Shown here one piece after another: positions 36,349 through 44,040 of a DNA stretch of 64,000 bases (position 1 is its first letter; each line of letters starts with the position of its first letter). Source of the DNA: Paenibacillus piri (GTDB lineage: Bacteria > Bacillota > Bacilli > Paenibacillales > NBRC-103111). The position numbers were made by a program, and so were the translations under genes. Where the stretch lies: the NCBI RefSeq assembly GCF_004354045.1, contig NZ_SMRT01000006.1:255716-319715 (forward strand). The letters run 5' to 3'. The notes under the pieces are model-generated. The model saw only the letters and a list, made by a program, of their open reading frames with translations, was not told where the DNA came from and did no database searches.

Positions 36349-37317
36349 ATGTATACGATCGGAGTCGATCTTGGCGGAACGCAGATCCGAGCGGGGCTGT
36401 TCGATCCTGCAGGCAAGCTATTGGTTAAAGCCGAAGCGCTGACTCTTGCGAATGAGGGGGCGGAAGCGGTTATCGGAAGGATGAAAGAAAGCATCTATGA
36501 AGTAATCCGTCATGTGGAGGGCTCGATTTCCGGAAACATCGCTGGTATAGGCATCGGCAGCCCCGGACCGTTAAACCCGTTCACGGGCGTGGTGCTTTCC
36601 CCATCAACCCTACCGGGAATGATAGATATCCCGTTGCGAACGATCATGACCGACGAATTTCGAGTTCCCGTCTATGTAAATAACGATGCGAATGCCGCCG
36701 CCTTGGGCGAATGGTTGTACGGCAGCGGGCAGCATACGAATAATTTGCTATACGTCACCATAAGCACCGGCATTGGGGCCGGGATCGTCGTCGACGGCAA
36801 GCTGCTGCTTGGCGAGCAGGGAAGCGCGGGCGAGATCGGGCATATGATTATCGATCCGAACGGCCCGTTATGCAGCTGCGGCAATCGCGGATGCTGGGAA
36901 GCTTGCGCTTCGGGAACGGGCATCGTGGAAAGAACGAAGCAAAAGCTGGAGCGCTGCGATGAAACGCAGCCTTACAGTCGTCTGCAATTATGCAGGACGC
37001 AAGAATTGACTGCAAAGGACGTATTTGCCGCAGCGATGCGTTATGATGCTCTGGCTATGGAGATCATTGAGGAGACCCGGATGTATCTGGGTATTGGACT
37101 CATTAATCTGATTAACTTATACAATCCTCAAAAAATCGTTTTTGGCGGAGGCGTCAGCAAAGCGGGCGATTTCCTCTTGAAGCAGCCTATCGAGATGGCT
37201 CAACAGCGTTCTCTTTTGGGCATGCGCGACGTACAGTTTTCGATGGCTGCGCTTGGAGAAAACGTCGGACTATACGGCGCGGCGGCACTCGTCAGCTACG
37301 AGCAGCGGAACAAATGA
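36349..37317 (+). CDS. ROK-family sugar kinase
   Basis: 322 residues from ATG 36349, one base after the preceding stop. GVDLGGTQIRAG at about 5-16 is the phosphate loop, NNDANAAALGE near residue 108 carries the catalytic Asp, and CSCGNRGCWE near residue 175 binds zinc. There is no HTH, so it is an enzyme rather than a regulator. Together with NagB it suggests phosphorylation of glucosamine, N-acetylglucosamine or another hexose freed by the cluster. Confidence 0.87.
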   Translation: MYTIGVDLGGTQIRAGLFDPAGKLLVKAEALTLANEGAEAVIGRMKESIYEVIRHVEGSISGNIAGIGIGSPGPLNPFTGVVLSPSTLPGMIDIPLRTIMTDEFRVPVYVNNDANAAALGEWLYGSGQHTNNLLYVTISTGIGAGIVVDGKLLLGEQGSAGEIGHMIIDPNGPLCSCGNRGCWEACASGTGIVERTKQKLERCDETQPYSRLQLCRTQELTAKDVFAAAMRYDALAMEIIEETRMYLGIGLINLINLYNPQKIVFGGGVSKAGDFLLKQPIEMAQQRSLLGMRDVQFSMAALGENVGLYGAAALVSYEQRNK

Positions 37318-37461
37318 ATGCGATAGAACCTGCATGGAAAAAAGGGCTGTCCCATAAGGGCATCAACCGGTGATACAGTCCAAGAGCCTGACGCCGCAAT
37401 TGGAGACCGTCAAGCGATATTATTCATGACCGCGCAGGCATGGGAAAGGATCCCAATAAAT

Positions 37462-37500
37462 GCGGCTGTTTCCCGGTATTCGACCAGGGAACAGCCGCTT
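37462..37500 (+). terminator. Terminator of cluster 2
   Basis: GCGGCTGTTTCCC (37462-37474) and GGGAACAGCCGC (37487-37498) form a long stem with one bulged T, followed by TTCTTGTCT. It lies between convergent genes and may serve both. Nothing else certain is seen in 37318-37461. Confidence 0.75.
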
Positions 37501-37535
37501 CTTGTCTGAATCTAATTCCGCATGTTCGGATTTCT

Positions 37536-38789
37536 TTAATTAAGGGCGGCGCTTTTTCCAGCTGTGTAGCCAGTGGCGAAGGCGGCCGTTATATTATACC
37601 CTCCGGTGTAACCGTGAATATCCAATATTTCTCCGCAAAAATACAAACCGCGCATCATTTTCGACTCCATCGTTTTTGGATCGATTTCTTTCAAATTTAC
37701 ACCGCCGCCCGTTACAAAAGCTTCCTCGATCGATAAGGTTCCATCTACAGAGACCGGGAAAGCTTTGATCAACCGGCTCAGCTCCAGCCAGTTTTGTTTA
37801 GGAATGTTGTCGTAAGTCAGCTGTTCGTTCAATTGGGCCTTATCCAGCAGCAAGGCGACCATCCGTTCCTGGAACTTCGTCTTCAAACTATTTTTAATCG
37901 CCTTTTTCGGCTCGTTTCTGGACAGGCTCAACGTTTCTTCGTATAATTCCTCCGCGCTTTTATCAGGGCATAAATCGATCGTCAGACGTACCTCTGTCGA
38001 GTCTTTGGCCAATTCCTTTACTACAAATTGACTGCATCGCAGCGCAATCGGTCCCGATAATCCGAAATGGGTAAACAGCAGATCGCCTTGGTGAGCGACG
38101 ACTCTTTTTCCCTTTGCATTCCAAACGGTTAGCGTGACATCGCGGAGAGAGAGACCTTGCAGCTCGCGGCTCCGAATGTAAGGCTCGCTCGAAGTGAGCG
38201 GTACCTCCGTCGGAAACAGCGTCGTGATAGAGTGTCCCGCAGCCTCCGCCCAGGCGTAACCGTCGCCGGTTGAACCGGTGTGAGGAACCGATTTGCCGCC
38301 GGATGCGATAATCACGCATTTGCTATGTATTGTTGGGCCCGATTTGAGCCGGACGCCGGAGACTTGTCCCTCGTTATACATGACTTGATCGACCGGGCTG
38401 TTGACCCGGATTTCGACGCCCTGCCGCCGTACCTGGCTGACGAGGGCATCGACCACCGACTTGGCTTTATCCGACACGGGAAACATCCTCCCGTTATCCT
38501 CTTCTTTCAATCGTATTCCCAATTGCTCAAAAAACGCGATGATGTCCCTGCTGCCGAAGTGGGCAAAAGCGCTGTACAGAAACCGGCCGTTGCCGGGGAT
38601 ATGCTTAATCATTTCATCGACATCCTTGTTGTTCGTTACATTACAGCGTCCGCCGCCGGAAATGCCGAGTTTTCTTCCTAATTTGTCTCCTTTATCGATC
38701 AGCAAAACGTTCGCGCCGTGCTCGCTGGCGGCAATGCTTGCCATTAGGCCGGCTGAACCGCCGCCTATTACTATCACATCGTAAACCAT
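37536..38789 (-). CDS. HI0933/BaiN-family FAD flavoprotein
   Basis: 417 residues. The N-terminal FAD motif [15 protein letters not shown] is at about 7-21; [12 protein letters not shown] near residue 44 and the C-terminal [17 protein letters not shown] with [10 protein letters not shown] are hallmarks of the HI0933/YhiN/BaiN family. Members are NAD(P)/FAD-dependent oxidoreductases of poorly known substrate. Convergent with cluster 2 and not part of it. Confidence 0.9.
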   Translation of the reverse strand: MVYDVIVIGGGSAGLMASIAASEHGANVLLIDKGDKLGRKLGISGGGRCNVTNNKDVDEMIKHIPGNGRFLYSAFAHFGSRDIIAFFEQLGIRLKEEDNGRMFPVSDKAKSVVDALVSQVRRQGVEIRVNSPVDQVMYNEGQVSGVRLKSGPTIHSKCVIIASGGKSVPHTGSTGDGYAWAEAAGHSITTLFPTEVPLTSSEPYIRSRELQGLSLRDVTLTVWNAKGKRVVAHQGDLLFTHFGLSGPIALRCSQFVVKELAKDSTEVRLTIDLCPDKSAEELYEETLSLSRNEPKKAIKNSLKTKFQERMVALLLDKAQLNEQLTYDNIPKQNWLELSRLIKAFPVSVDGTLSIEEAFVTGGGVNLKEIDPKTMESKMMRGLYFCGEILDIHGYTGGYNITAAFATGYTAGKSAALN

Positions 38790-39026
38790 GTATACAGCCC
38801 CTACACTTGCTGATTTTTATTGATCATAGCATGATTTTTTCATAATTCAAAGCCGCGCCGGAACTCATTCTACTTTGGGGTTGTGCTATGCGGTTATGTC
38901 GTACGGTACCTGCGACCACTCGCCTGGCATTTCATGATTCTCCCAGCGCAACCAATAATCATACAGACGTTACAGCCGTTTCCGAAGCCATAATAAGGAT
39001 ACGATTTTGGCTAGGGGAGGATGGCT

Positions 39027-40097
39027 ATGAGTAAACGGAAAGCGTTGGCTGCGGGCTGCGCGGCAGTGGTCTGTGCGCTTCTATGGCTGGCGATGCCGCC
39101 GGCCGATCTAAACCCGGAAAAATCGCAGCATTCCGTCGGTCCGTCCGAAGCAACAGGTGCGCAGAGCCTGGAGGCCGAGCCGCAGCAGCAAGGGCAAGGC
39201 GGCCGTCAAAGGCCGAGTTCGGAGAAGCTTCAAGAAGGCGGTAACGGCCGAATGAAGCCCCAAGCAGGACCGCCTGTGGCGACTGACTCCTACGGCTACG
39301 GTCCGGTTGAAGAGCAGCCCGGTCAGACTCCGGCGGATCCGCTCATAGGCCCGAAGCGGCCGGCTGCCGATTCCGCTGCGGGCGGAGAGACGACGCCGCA
39401 GGACGGGACAAGCCCAAGCCGCGCCTCGAAACCGCCGGCCGATTCGACCTATCCGGTCAAAGGCAAGGTCGCGTATTTAACCTTTGACGACGGTCCGTCG
39501 CGGAGCACGCCGCGCATTTTGAGCATTTTACGCGAGCACGGCGTCAAAGCGACCTTTTTCGTCATTGGCAAAACGTCGGAAGAAAGCAAGCAGCAGCTGA
39601 GAAATATAGTCGCGCAGGGCCATGCGCTGGGCAATCATACGTTTTCGCATGACTACAAACAAATTTATAAATCGGCAGACAGTTTTAAGGCGGATGTGGA
39701 TAAGTTGGACCGCTTTCTAATGGAAACGGTAGGTATAAAGCCTGAAGTTTTGCGTTACCCGGGAGGGTCGAACAATCAGCTGAGCTGGCGGACCGGAGGT
39801 CGAAATGTGATGAAAATTATTACCCGGGAAATGTCGAAAAATGGAATTCCATACTTTGACTGGAATGTGAGCTCGACCGATGCAGCCGCTCCGGTACAGG
39901 ACAAGCAATCGATAATCGAATCCGTCAAAACCAATAGCGCAGGCAAGCCGAATATAATTGTGCTTATGCATGACATGGATTTGAAGACAACGACCGTGGA
40001 GGCGCTGCCGACTGTCATTGCGTATTTGAAAAACCAAGGCTATCGGTTCGATGTGCTGAGCAAAAGCTCGTTTACATACCAATTTTTGAAGCCTTGA
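39027..40097 (+). CDS. Polysaccharide deacetylase (NodB family), secreted or membrane-anchored
   Basis: 356 residues from ATG 39027; the ATG at 39021 directly abuts GGGGAGG and is too close to be used. A single hydrophobic N-terminal segment (about 8-25) acts as signal or anchor, then a long Gln/Pro/Gly-rich linker (about 30-145). The NodB domain follows with YLTFDDGPS (metal Asp), ATFFVIG, GNHTFSHDY (metal His pair), LRYPGG and a final LMHDMD. It probably deacetylates peptidoglycan or another cell-wall glycan. The 237 bases upstream (38790-39026) hold the divergent promoters, with no other feature seen. Confidence 0.9.
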   Translation: MSKRKALAAGCAAVVCALLWLAMPPADLNPEKSQHSVGPSEATGAQSLEAEPQQQGQGGRQRPSSEKLQEGGNGRMKPQAGPPVATDSYGYGPVEEQPGQTPADPLIGPKRPAADSAAGGETTPQDGTSPSRASKPPADSTYPVKGKVAYLTFDDGPSRSTPRILSILREHGVKATFFVIGKTSEESKQQLRNIVAQGHALGNHTFSHDYKQIYKSADSFKADVDKLDRFLMETVGIKPEVLRYPGGSNNQLSWRTGGRNVMKIITREMSKNGIPYFDWNVSSTDAAAPVQDKQSIIESVKTNSAGKPNIIVLMHDMDLKTTTVEALPTVIAYLKNQGYRFDVLSKSSFTYQFLKP

Positions 40098-40160
40098 TTG
40101 AATCGTTGACTGAAACGCATACTAATTATGCGTAAAAATAAGCGAAGGGAGCTGAAAACG

Positions 40161-40289
40161 ATGGCAGCGAATCAATCCTCCAAGGAACAGGAACAGCAGG
40201 CGCACAAAAATAAACAGCAAGCTTCCAGGCAACCCGGCGAAGCCGCTTATGATAAAAAATTGGACGGACCGAACCGGCCTTCGGTTTAA
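40161..40289 (+). CDS. Small hydrophilic protein, possible spore protein
   Basis: 42 codons, ATG with GAAGGGAG nine bases upstream, stop TAA at 40287. The product (MAANQSSKEQEQQAHKNKQQ, then ending GPNRPSV) is rich in Gln, Lys and Ala with no hydrophobic segment, like small acid-soluble spore proteins, but I cannot place it in a named Ssp family. It sits 43 bases before the DUF3905 gene and is probably co-transcribed with it. Confidence 0.6.
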   Translation: MAANQSSKEQEQQAHKNKQQASRQPGEAAYDKKLDGPNRPSV

Positions 40290-40332
40290 CCGATGGTTTG
40301 AATCATTCGGACTGCTGGAACAAGGAGTGATT

Positions 40333-40818
40333 ATGATGGACCGTAATGAAAAGAAAAAGAACGCTAACGAGCCGGCCGACGATAATCCCGATCAAAAGCA
40401 GACGGCCTCTTCCGATCAAAGCGATCTTGATCCGTTCGAAATAAATTTTTTGCCGCAGTTTATGGAAGGCAGAGGCCCTAGAGACCCTTTTGTCAATTCC
40501 CAAGGGGTGGTGATCGGGGACCATATGTATCAGTCGAAGCATTCGCCGCTCGAGCAGTGGAGCACGGAGACCGATCCCGCTGTGATGGCCGGCGACGAAT
40601 GGGTGCACCCGTTCAAAGATATCGGCTTCCATACCGCTGAAAATCGCGATATATTCGAAGAGGGCGTTCCCCCGCGCAGCGGCATCTTTATGCACCCGGA
40701 CAAGGACGTCGCCTACCCGGCATATAACAACGAGGCGGGCGGCAGCGCCGGCGATGCGGACCCAGCCGAGGCCAGCGCGGATCAAACGAAACAAAACAAT
40801 GGACCAGGCAAGCCGTAG
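40333..40818 (+). CDS. DUF3905 domain protein
   Basis: 161 residues from ATG 40333 (AAGGAG upstream). After a charged N-terminus (about 1-35), the DUF3905 core runs LDPFEINFLPQFMEGRGPR, FVNSQGVVIGD, PLEQWSTETDPAVMAGDEW and HPFKDIGFHT; the C-terminus is Ala/Glu-rich. The domain is found in spore-forming Bacillales; its function is unknown to me. Confidence 0.78.
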   Translation: MMDRNEKKKNANEPADDNPDQKQTASSDQSDLDPFEINFLPQFMEGRGPRDPFVNSQGVVIGDHMYQSKHSPLEQWSTETDPAVMAGDEWVHPFKDIGFHTAENRDIFEEGVPPRSGIFMHPDKDVAYPAYNNEAGGSAGDADPAEASADQTKQNNGPGKP

Positions 40819-40875
40819 CGGCGGAAAAGGGGCTCCGATATACGCCTGTCCCCGCCGTTTATGGAAACAGCTACT

Positions 40876-40903
40876 TTGCTTTCATCCCTTACCGTTGTAT
40901 AAT
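40876..40903 (+). promoter_or_regulatory. Promoter of the bacilliredoxin gene
   Basis: TTGCTT (40876-40881), 16-bp spacer, TATAAT (40898-40903), 52 bases before the start codon. Confidence 0.65.
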
Positions 40904-40955
40904 GAAGACATATGAAAGTTTGTAAACCCATATGTAGGTAAAGGAGTGAAAGTAC

Positions 40956-41390
40956 ATGTCCATGTCATTTGAGTCATACATGAAAGATATGGTTCAGCCG
41001 ATGCGCGATGATTTGACCCGAATCGGCGTAACCGAATTGCGTACTCCGGAGGAAGTCGTTGAAAAGCTGGAGGGATCGAAGGGCACTGCGCTGCTTGTCA
41101 TCAATTCCGTTTGCGGCTGTGCGGCCGGTCAATGCAGACCTGGCGTTGCCAAAGCGCTGCAAAATGAGGTGAAGCCGGATCACCTGTTTACCGTATTTGC
41201 CGGTCAGGATAAGGAAGCGACGGCCAAAGCTCGCGAATACTTGGCTCCGTACCCGCCATCCTCTCCATCCATCGCCTTGATGAAGGACGGAGAACTCGTT
41301 CATTTCATTCAACGCCACCAAATCGAGGACCGTTCTGCAGAGATGATCGCAGCGGATTTGATCGGCGCATTTGAAAATTATTGCAAATAA
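40956..41390 (+). CDS. Bacilliredoxin (BrxA/BrxB, YphP/YqiW family)
   Basis: 144 residues, thioredoxin fold with the active-site motif C-G-C (VCGCAAGQCRPG near residue 53). Bacilliredoxins remove bacillithiol from S-bacillithiolated proteins after oxidative stress. Family segments SLIALMKDGELVHF-like (here PSIALMKDGELVHFI) and EMIAADLIGAFENYC are seen. AAAGGAG precedes the ATG. I cannot choose between BrxA and BrxB by eye. Confidence 0.92.
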   Translation: MSMSFESYMKDMVQPMRDDLTRIGVTELRTPEEVVEKLEGSKGTALLVINSVCGCAAGQCRPGVAKALQNEVKPDHLFTVFAGQDKEATAKAREYLAPYPPSSPSIALMKDGELVHFIQRHQIEDRSAEMIAADLIGAFENYCK

Positions 41391-41409
41391 ACAGCGATGC
41401 TAACATTAT

Positions 41410-41447
41410 AGCTCCCGTCTGCCTTTGTGCGGGCGGGAGCTTTATTT
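41410..41447 (+). terminator. Terminator of the bacilliredoxin gene
   Basis: AGCTCCCGTC (41410-41419) and GGCGGGAGCT (41432-41441), followed by TTATTT. Confidence 0.85.
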
Positions 41448-41583
41448 AACCTTATACGTAAGGTTCGCTCCGTTAAACATTGACAAGGTTCAAATTTATT
41501 CGTATCAACAACCCCCGCGTGTGACATATCGAAGTACATAGGGCGTTAGTGGAAAAGTTACTTAATTATTTGGAGGCTGCCGC

Positions 41584-41611
41584 TTGCAATCTTTTTAAGC
41601 AGGACTATACT
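41584..41611 (+). promoter_or_regulatory. Promoter of nadE
   Basis: TTGCAA (41584-41589), 16-bp spacer, TATACT (41606-41611). A second possible promoter, TTGACA at about 41479 with TATCAA 17 bases on, lies further upstream. Confidence 0.6.
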
Positions 41612-41641
41612 AAAAGGAAATAAGAGGGAGAGGTGTCGTTG

Positions 41642-42451
41642 ATGAGCCTGCAGCAGGAAATTATCGCAAAGCTGGGCGTGATGCCGGAGATTAATGTGGA
41701 TGAGGAAATCCGCAAAAGAGTCGATTTTTTAAAGCAATACGTATTGAAATCGGGAGTAAACGGGCTCCTTATCGCCATTAGCGGCGGGATCGACAGCGCG
41801 GTTGCAACAGGGCTGTGCGTACAAGCAACCAACGAGCTGACACAGGAAAAGGACAAGGAATACAAAACCGTCGGTGTGTTCCAGCCTTATGGCGAGCAGG
41901 TCGATATTGCGGACAGCTATGCCGTTGCCGAAGCGTTCCAGCTTAAATACCGGATTGAAACGAATATTGAAGAAGCGGTCAATGAAATCGCGTTGGAGGC
42001 CGAATACGGCTTGAAATCGATCGGCGATTCTCGCCATTTAAGCCGCGGCGGCAAAGGGAACGTCAAGGCGAGAACGCGCATGGTTCTGCAGTATGCGCTG
42101 GCGTTTGAGCTGAACCTCCTTGTTGTCGGCACCGATCATGCATCCGAGGCGATTACGGGCTTCTTCACCAAATATGGCGACGGTGCCGTAGACATTACGC
42201 CGCTCAGCACGCTGAACAAGCGCCAAGTCAGACTGCTGGCCGCCAAGCTGGGAGTGCCGCAAAGCGTGCTGGACAAAGCGCCGACAGCGGGCCTATGGGA
42301 AGGCCAAACGGACGAGAACGAGCTCGGTATCACCTATGACGCGAACAGCGCTTATTTGGAAGGCAAGACGATCGATCCCAAGGAACAGGAAAAGCTGGAG
42401 AAGCAGTACTTGAAAACGGCGCACAAGCGTGAGCCGATTCCGGGTATTTAA
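41642..42451 (+). CDS. nadE: NH3-dependent NAD+ synthetase
   Basis: 269 residues from ATG 41642 (GGAGAGG eight bases upstream; GTG 41633 is too close to that site). The PP-loop ISGGIDSAV is near residue 45, VGTDHASEAITGFFTKYGDG near residue 160 and LTKRQVR-like LNKRQVRLLA near residue 192. It makes NAD+ from deamido-NAD+, ATP and ammonia. There is no glutaminase domain. Confidence 0.95.
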   Translation: MSLQQEIIAKLGVMPEINVDEEIRKRVDFLKQYVLKSGVNGLLIAISGGIDSAVATGLCVQATNELTQEKDKEYKTVGVFQPYGEQVDIADSYAVAEAFQLKYRIETNIEEAVNEIALEAEYGLKSIGDSRHLSRGGKGNVKARTRMVLQYALAFELNLLVVGTDHASEAITGFFTKYGDGAVDITPLSTLNKRQVRLLAAKLGVPQSVLDKAPTAGLWEGQTDENELGITYDANSAYLEGKTIDPKEQEKLEKQYLKTAHKREPIPGI

Positions 42452-42456
42452 GCGGA

Positions 42457-42486
42457 CAGACCGTGCGGAGGCACGGTCTGTTTTTA
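42457..42486 (+). terminator. Terminator of nadE
   Basis: Perfect ten-base arms CAGACCGTGC and GCACGGTCTG (42457-42466, 42471-42480), GGAG loop, then TTTTT. Confidence 0.93.
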
Positions 42487-42580
42487 GTGTTTAACACCGT
42501 CCGGTTCAAGCCAGACACAACTACTAAATAGCCGGTAAGCATCTACAGCGCGCTCTAAATTAACGTTTTTCTATTTTGGC

Positions 42581-43744
42581 CTAGCCCAACGCCGGTGCAG
42601 TGTCTCCGAAATACTCCGATCCATATTGCTTCCTCGATTTTTTCCATTCATGATGCCATGCCGAAATATGCGGCAGCGGTTCCGCGTCAAACTCCTCGCT
42701 CATCATTTTATGCAACGCGGCATATTGCTTTTCAACTGAAACCCAATCCTTGCATTGGTCATACAGCTTCATGAGAATGAAATACAGCTCCTCAGCATTG
42801 GGGAACAAGCTTTGAACGCGGCTGTACAGCAAAACGGCGTCGGCAAGACGTTCATTCTCCACCAATACATTCCCCAAAGCGACGGCATGATGATACCACA
42901 GTGTACGCAGCCGCTCCCGTTCTCCATCGGCCCATGAATAATCATGGTCGATTAAATAATCTCCCTGATACTGATCCGACAAAGTGATATGATGCGAAAT
43001 TGTATCCCGGCTAACCGGAGGCGCATCCTGGAGCCCGCGCTCCCATTCTTCGATATCCAGCTTCATGCCGTTCAGATCAACCCGGTAACCGTTGTCCGAG
43101 CTGACAATGCGAATCGGCAGTCCGATTGTGCGAAGCATTTTACGAATTTGGTAGATGGCCGTATACAATTGGGTGTAGCCTTTATGAGCATCCGTTTCGG
43201 GCCACAGCAGCTCGATTAAAACGTCTTTGCGTACAGGATGCAGCCGGCGGTGAACCAAATAAGCAAACAGCTCCTGCGCCCTCGTTGTTCGCCATTGGAT
43301 CGTCCCGGGCTTGGCAATGTCGAAATGCAAGTATTGGAAGCATTTGATCATGCCCGTCGTTGCCTCCGAGGCGGTTACGGCCGGGGGAGGACGGTGCACA
43401 AGCCGCGTCAGTGTACGCAGCAGCCTTTCCTGCAGCACAGGCTTTACAATGTAGTCGAGCGCATTAAGCTCGAAAGCTTTAACCGCATACTCCTCGTAGC
43501 CGGTAACAAATACAATATCAATGGAGGGCAGCCGGTTTTGCAGCAGCTCCGCCAGCTCCATACCGCTCAGCTCGGGCATATCAATATCCAGAAATGCAAT
43601 ATCAGGTATATGTTCGGAAGCTGCCGCCAATGCCGATTCGCCGTCCTGGAATGTTCCAATAACATCCAGCTGTCCTGTTTTCTTAATTTGTCTTTCCAGA
43701 TCGCGAAGTGCTAATGATTCATCGTCAACGAGTATCGCTTTCAT
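42581..43744 (-). CDS. SARP-type response regulator (receiver, winged helix, BTAD)
   Basis: 387 residues. The receiver domain (1-120) has the acidic pair D7-D8 and phospho-acceptor D53 in FLDIDMP, and ends with ALDYIVKPV. A winged-helix domain of the OmpR/SARP type (about 140-225: TTRAQELFAYLVHRR, YTQLYTAIYQIRKML) and a bacterial transcriptional activator domain (about 235-375) follow. No histidine kinase is adjacent, so the regulator is an orphan here. It is divergent from the giant surface-protein gene, and it is the obvious candidate to bind the 11-bp-spaced direct repeats at 43929 and 53237. Confidence 0.9.
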   Translation of the reverse strand: MKAILVDDESLALRDLERQIKKTGQLDVIGTFQDGESALAAASEHIPDIAFLDIDMPELSGMELAELLQNRLPSIDIVFVTGYEEYAVKAFELNALDYIVKPVLQERLLRTLTRLVHRPPPAVTASEATTGMIKCFQYLHFDIAKPGTIQWRTTRAQELFAYLVHRRLHPVRKDVLIELLWPETDAHKGYTQLYTAIYQIRKMLRTIGLPIRIVSSDNGYRVDLNGMKLDIEEWERGLQDAPPVSRDTISHHITLSDQYQGDYLIDHDYSWADGERERLRTLWYHHAVALGNVLVENERLADAVLLYSRVQSLFPNAEELYFILMKLYDQCKDWVSVEKQYAALHKMMSEEFDAEPLPHISAWHHEWKKSRKQYGSEYFGDTAPALG

Positions 43745-43928
43745 ATTGTCACCCCCATGAATCAGAGTCCGATTTCCCTCCCCTATAGGAAGGCGTAGTA
43801 AATATATCGAACTTTTACAGCCGCAAAAATGATAATTATTTCACAAAAACAAGGTCGAATTACTAATTATTAATTAAATTTTGTTATGAAAATCGTTCGA
43901 AGGGCCTATTCCACCATTATACCGCTTC

Positions 43929-43963
43929 TTGTTCATTTTTTGTTCAGTTTTTTATGTTGTAAT
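43929..43963 (+). promoter_or_regulatory. Direct-repeat operator and -10 of the surface-protein gene
   Basis: TTGTTCA at 43929-43935 and again at 43940-43946 (11-bp period), then G, ten bases, and TGTAAT at 43958-43963. The second heptamer covers the -35 region, as expected for a site where an OmpR/SARP-type activator replaces a -35 element. The same arrangement recurs at 53237-53271. The remaining 180 bases toward the divergent regulator are AT-rich with no clear site. Confidence 0.65.
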
Positions 43964-44040
43964 TATGATTGGCATAATTCGAAAAAAACCGACAATTTTC
44001 GGCGCAACGAAACTGTTTGTATGGAGGATAGGATAAAAAA

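Noticed and set aside
37338..37380. GGGCTGTCCCATAAGGG stretch resembling insertion-sequence termini
   Set aside because: The short GGGCTGTCCC match recalls ends of some IS families in Bacillales, but there is no partner repeat, target duplication or transposase remnant nearby.
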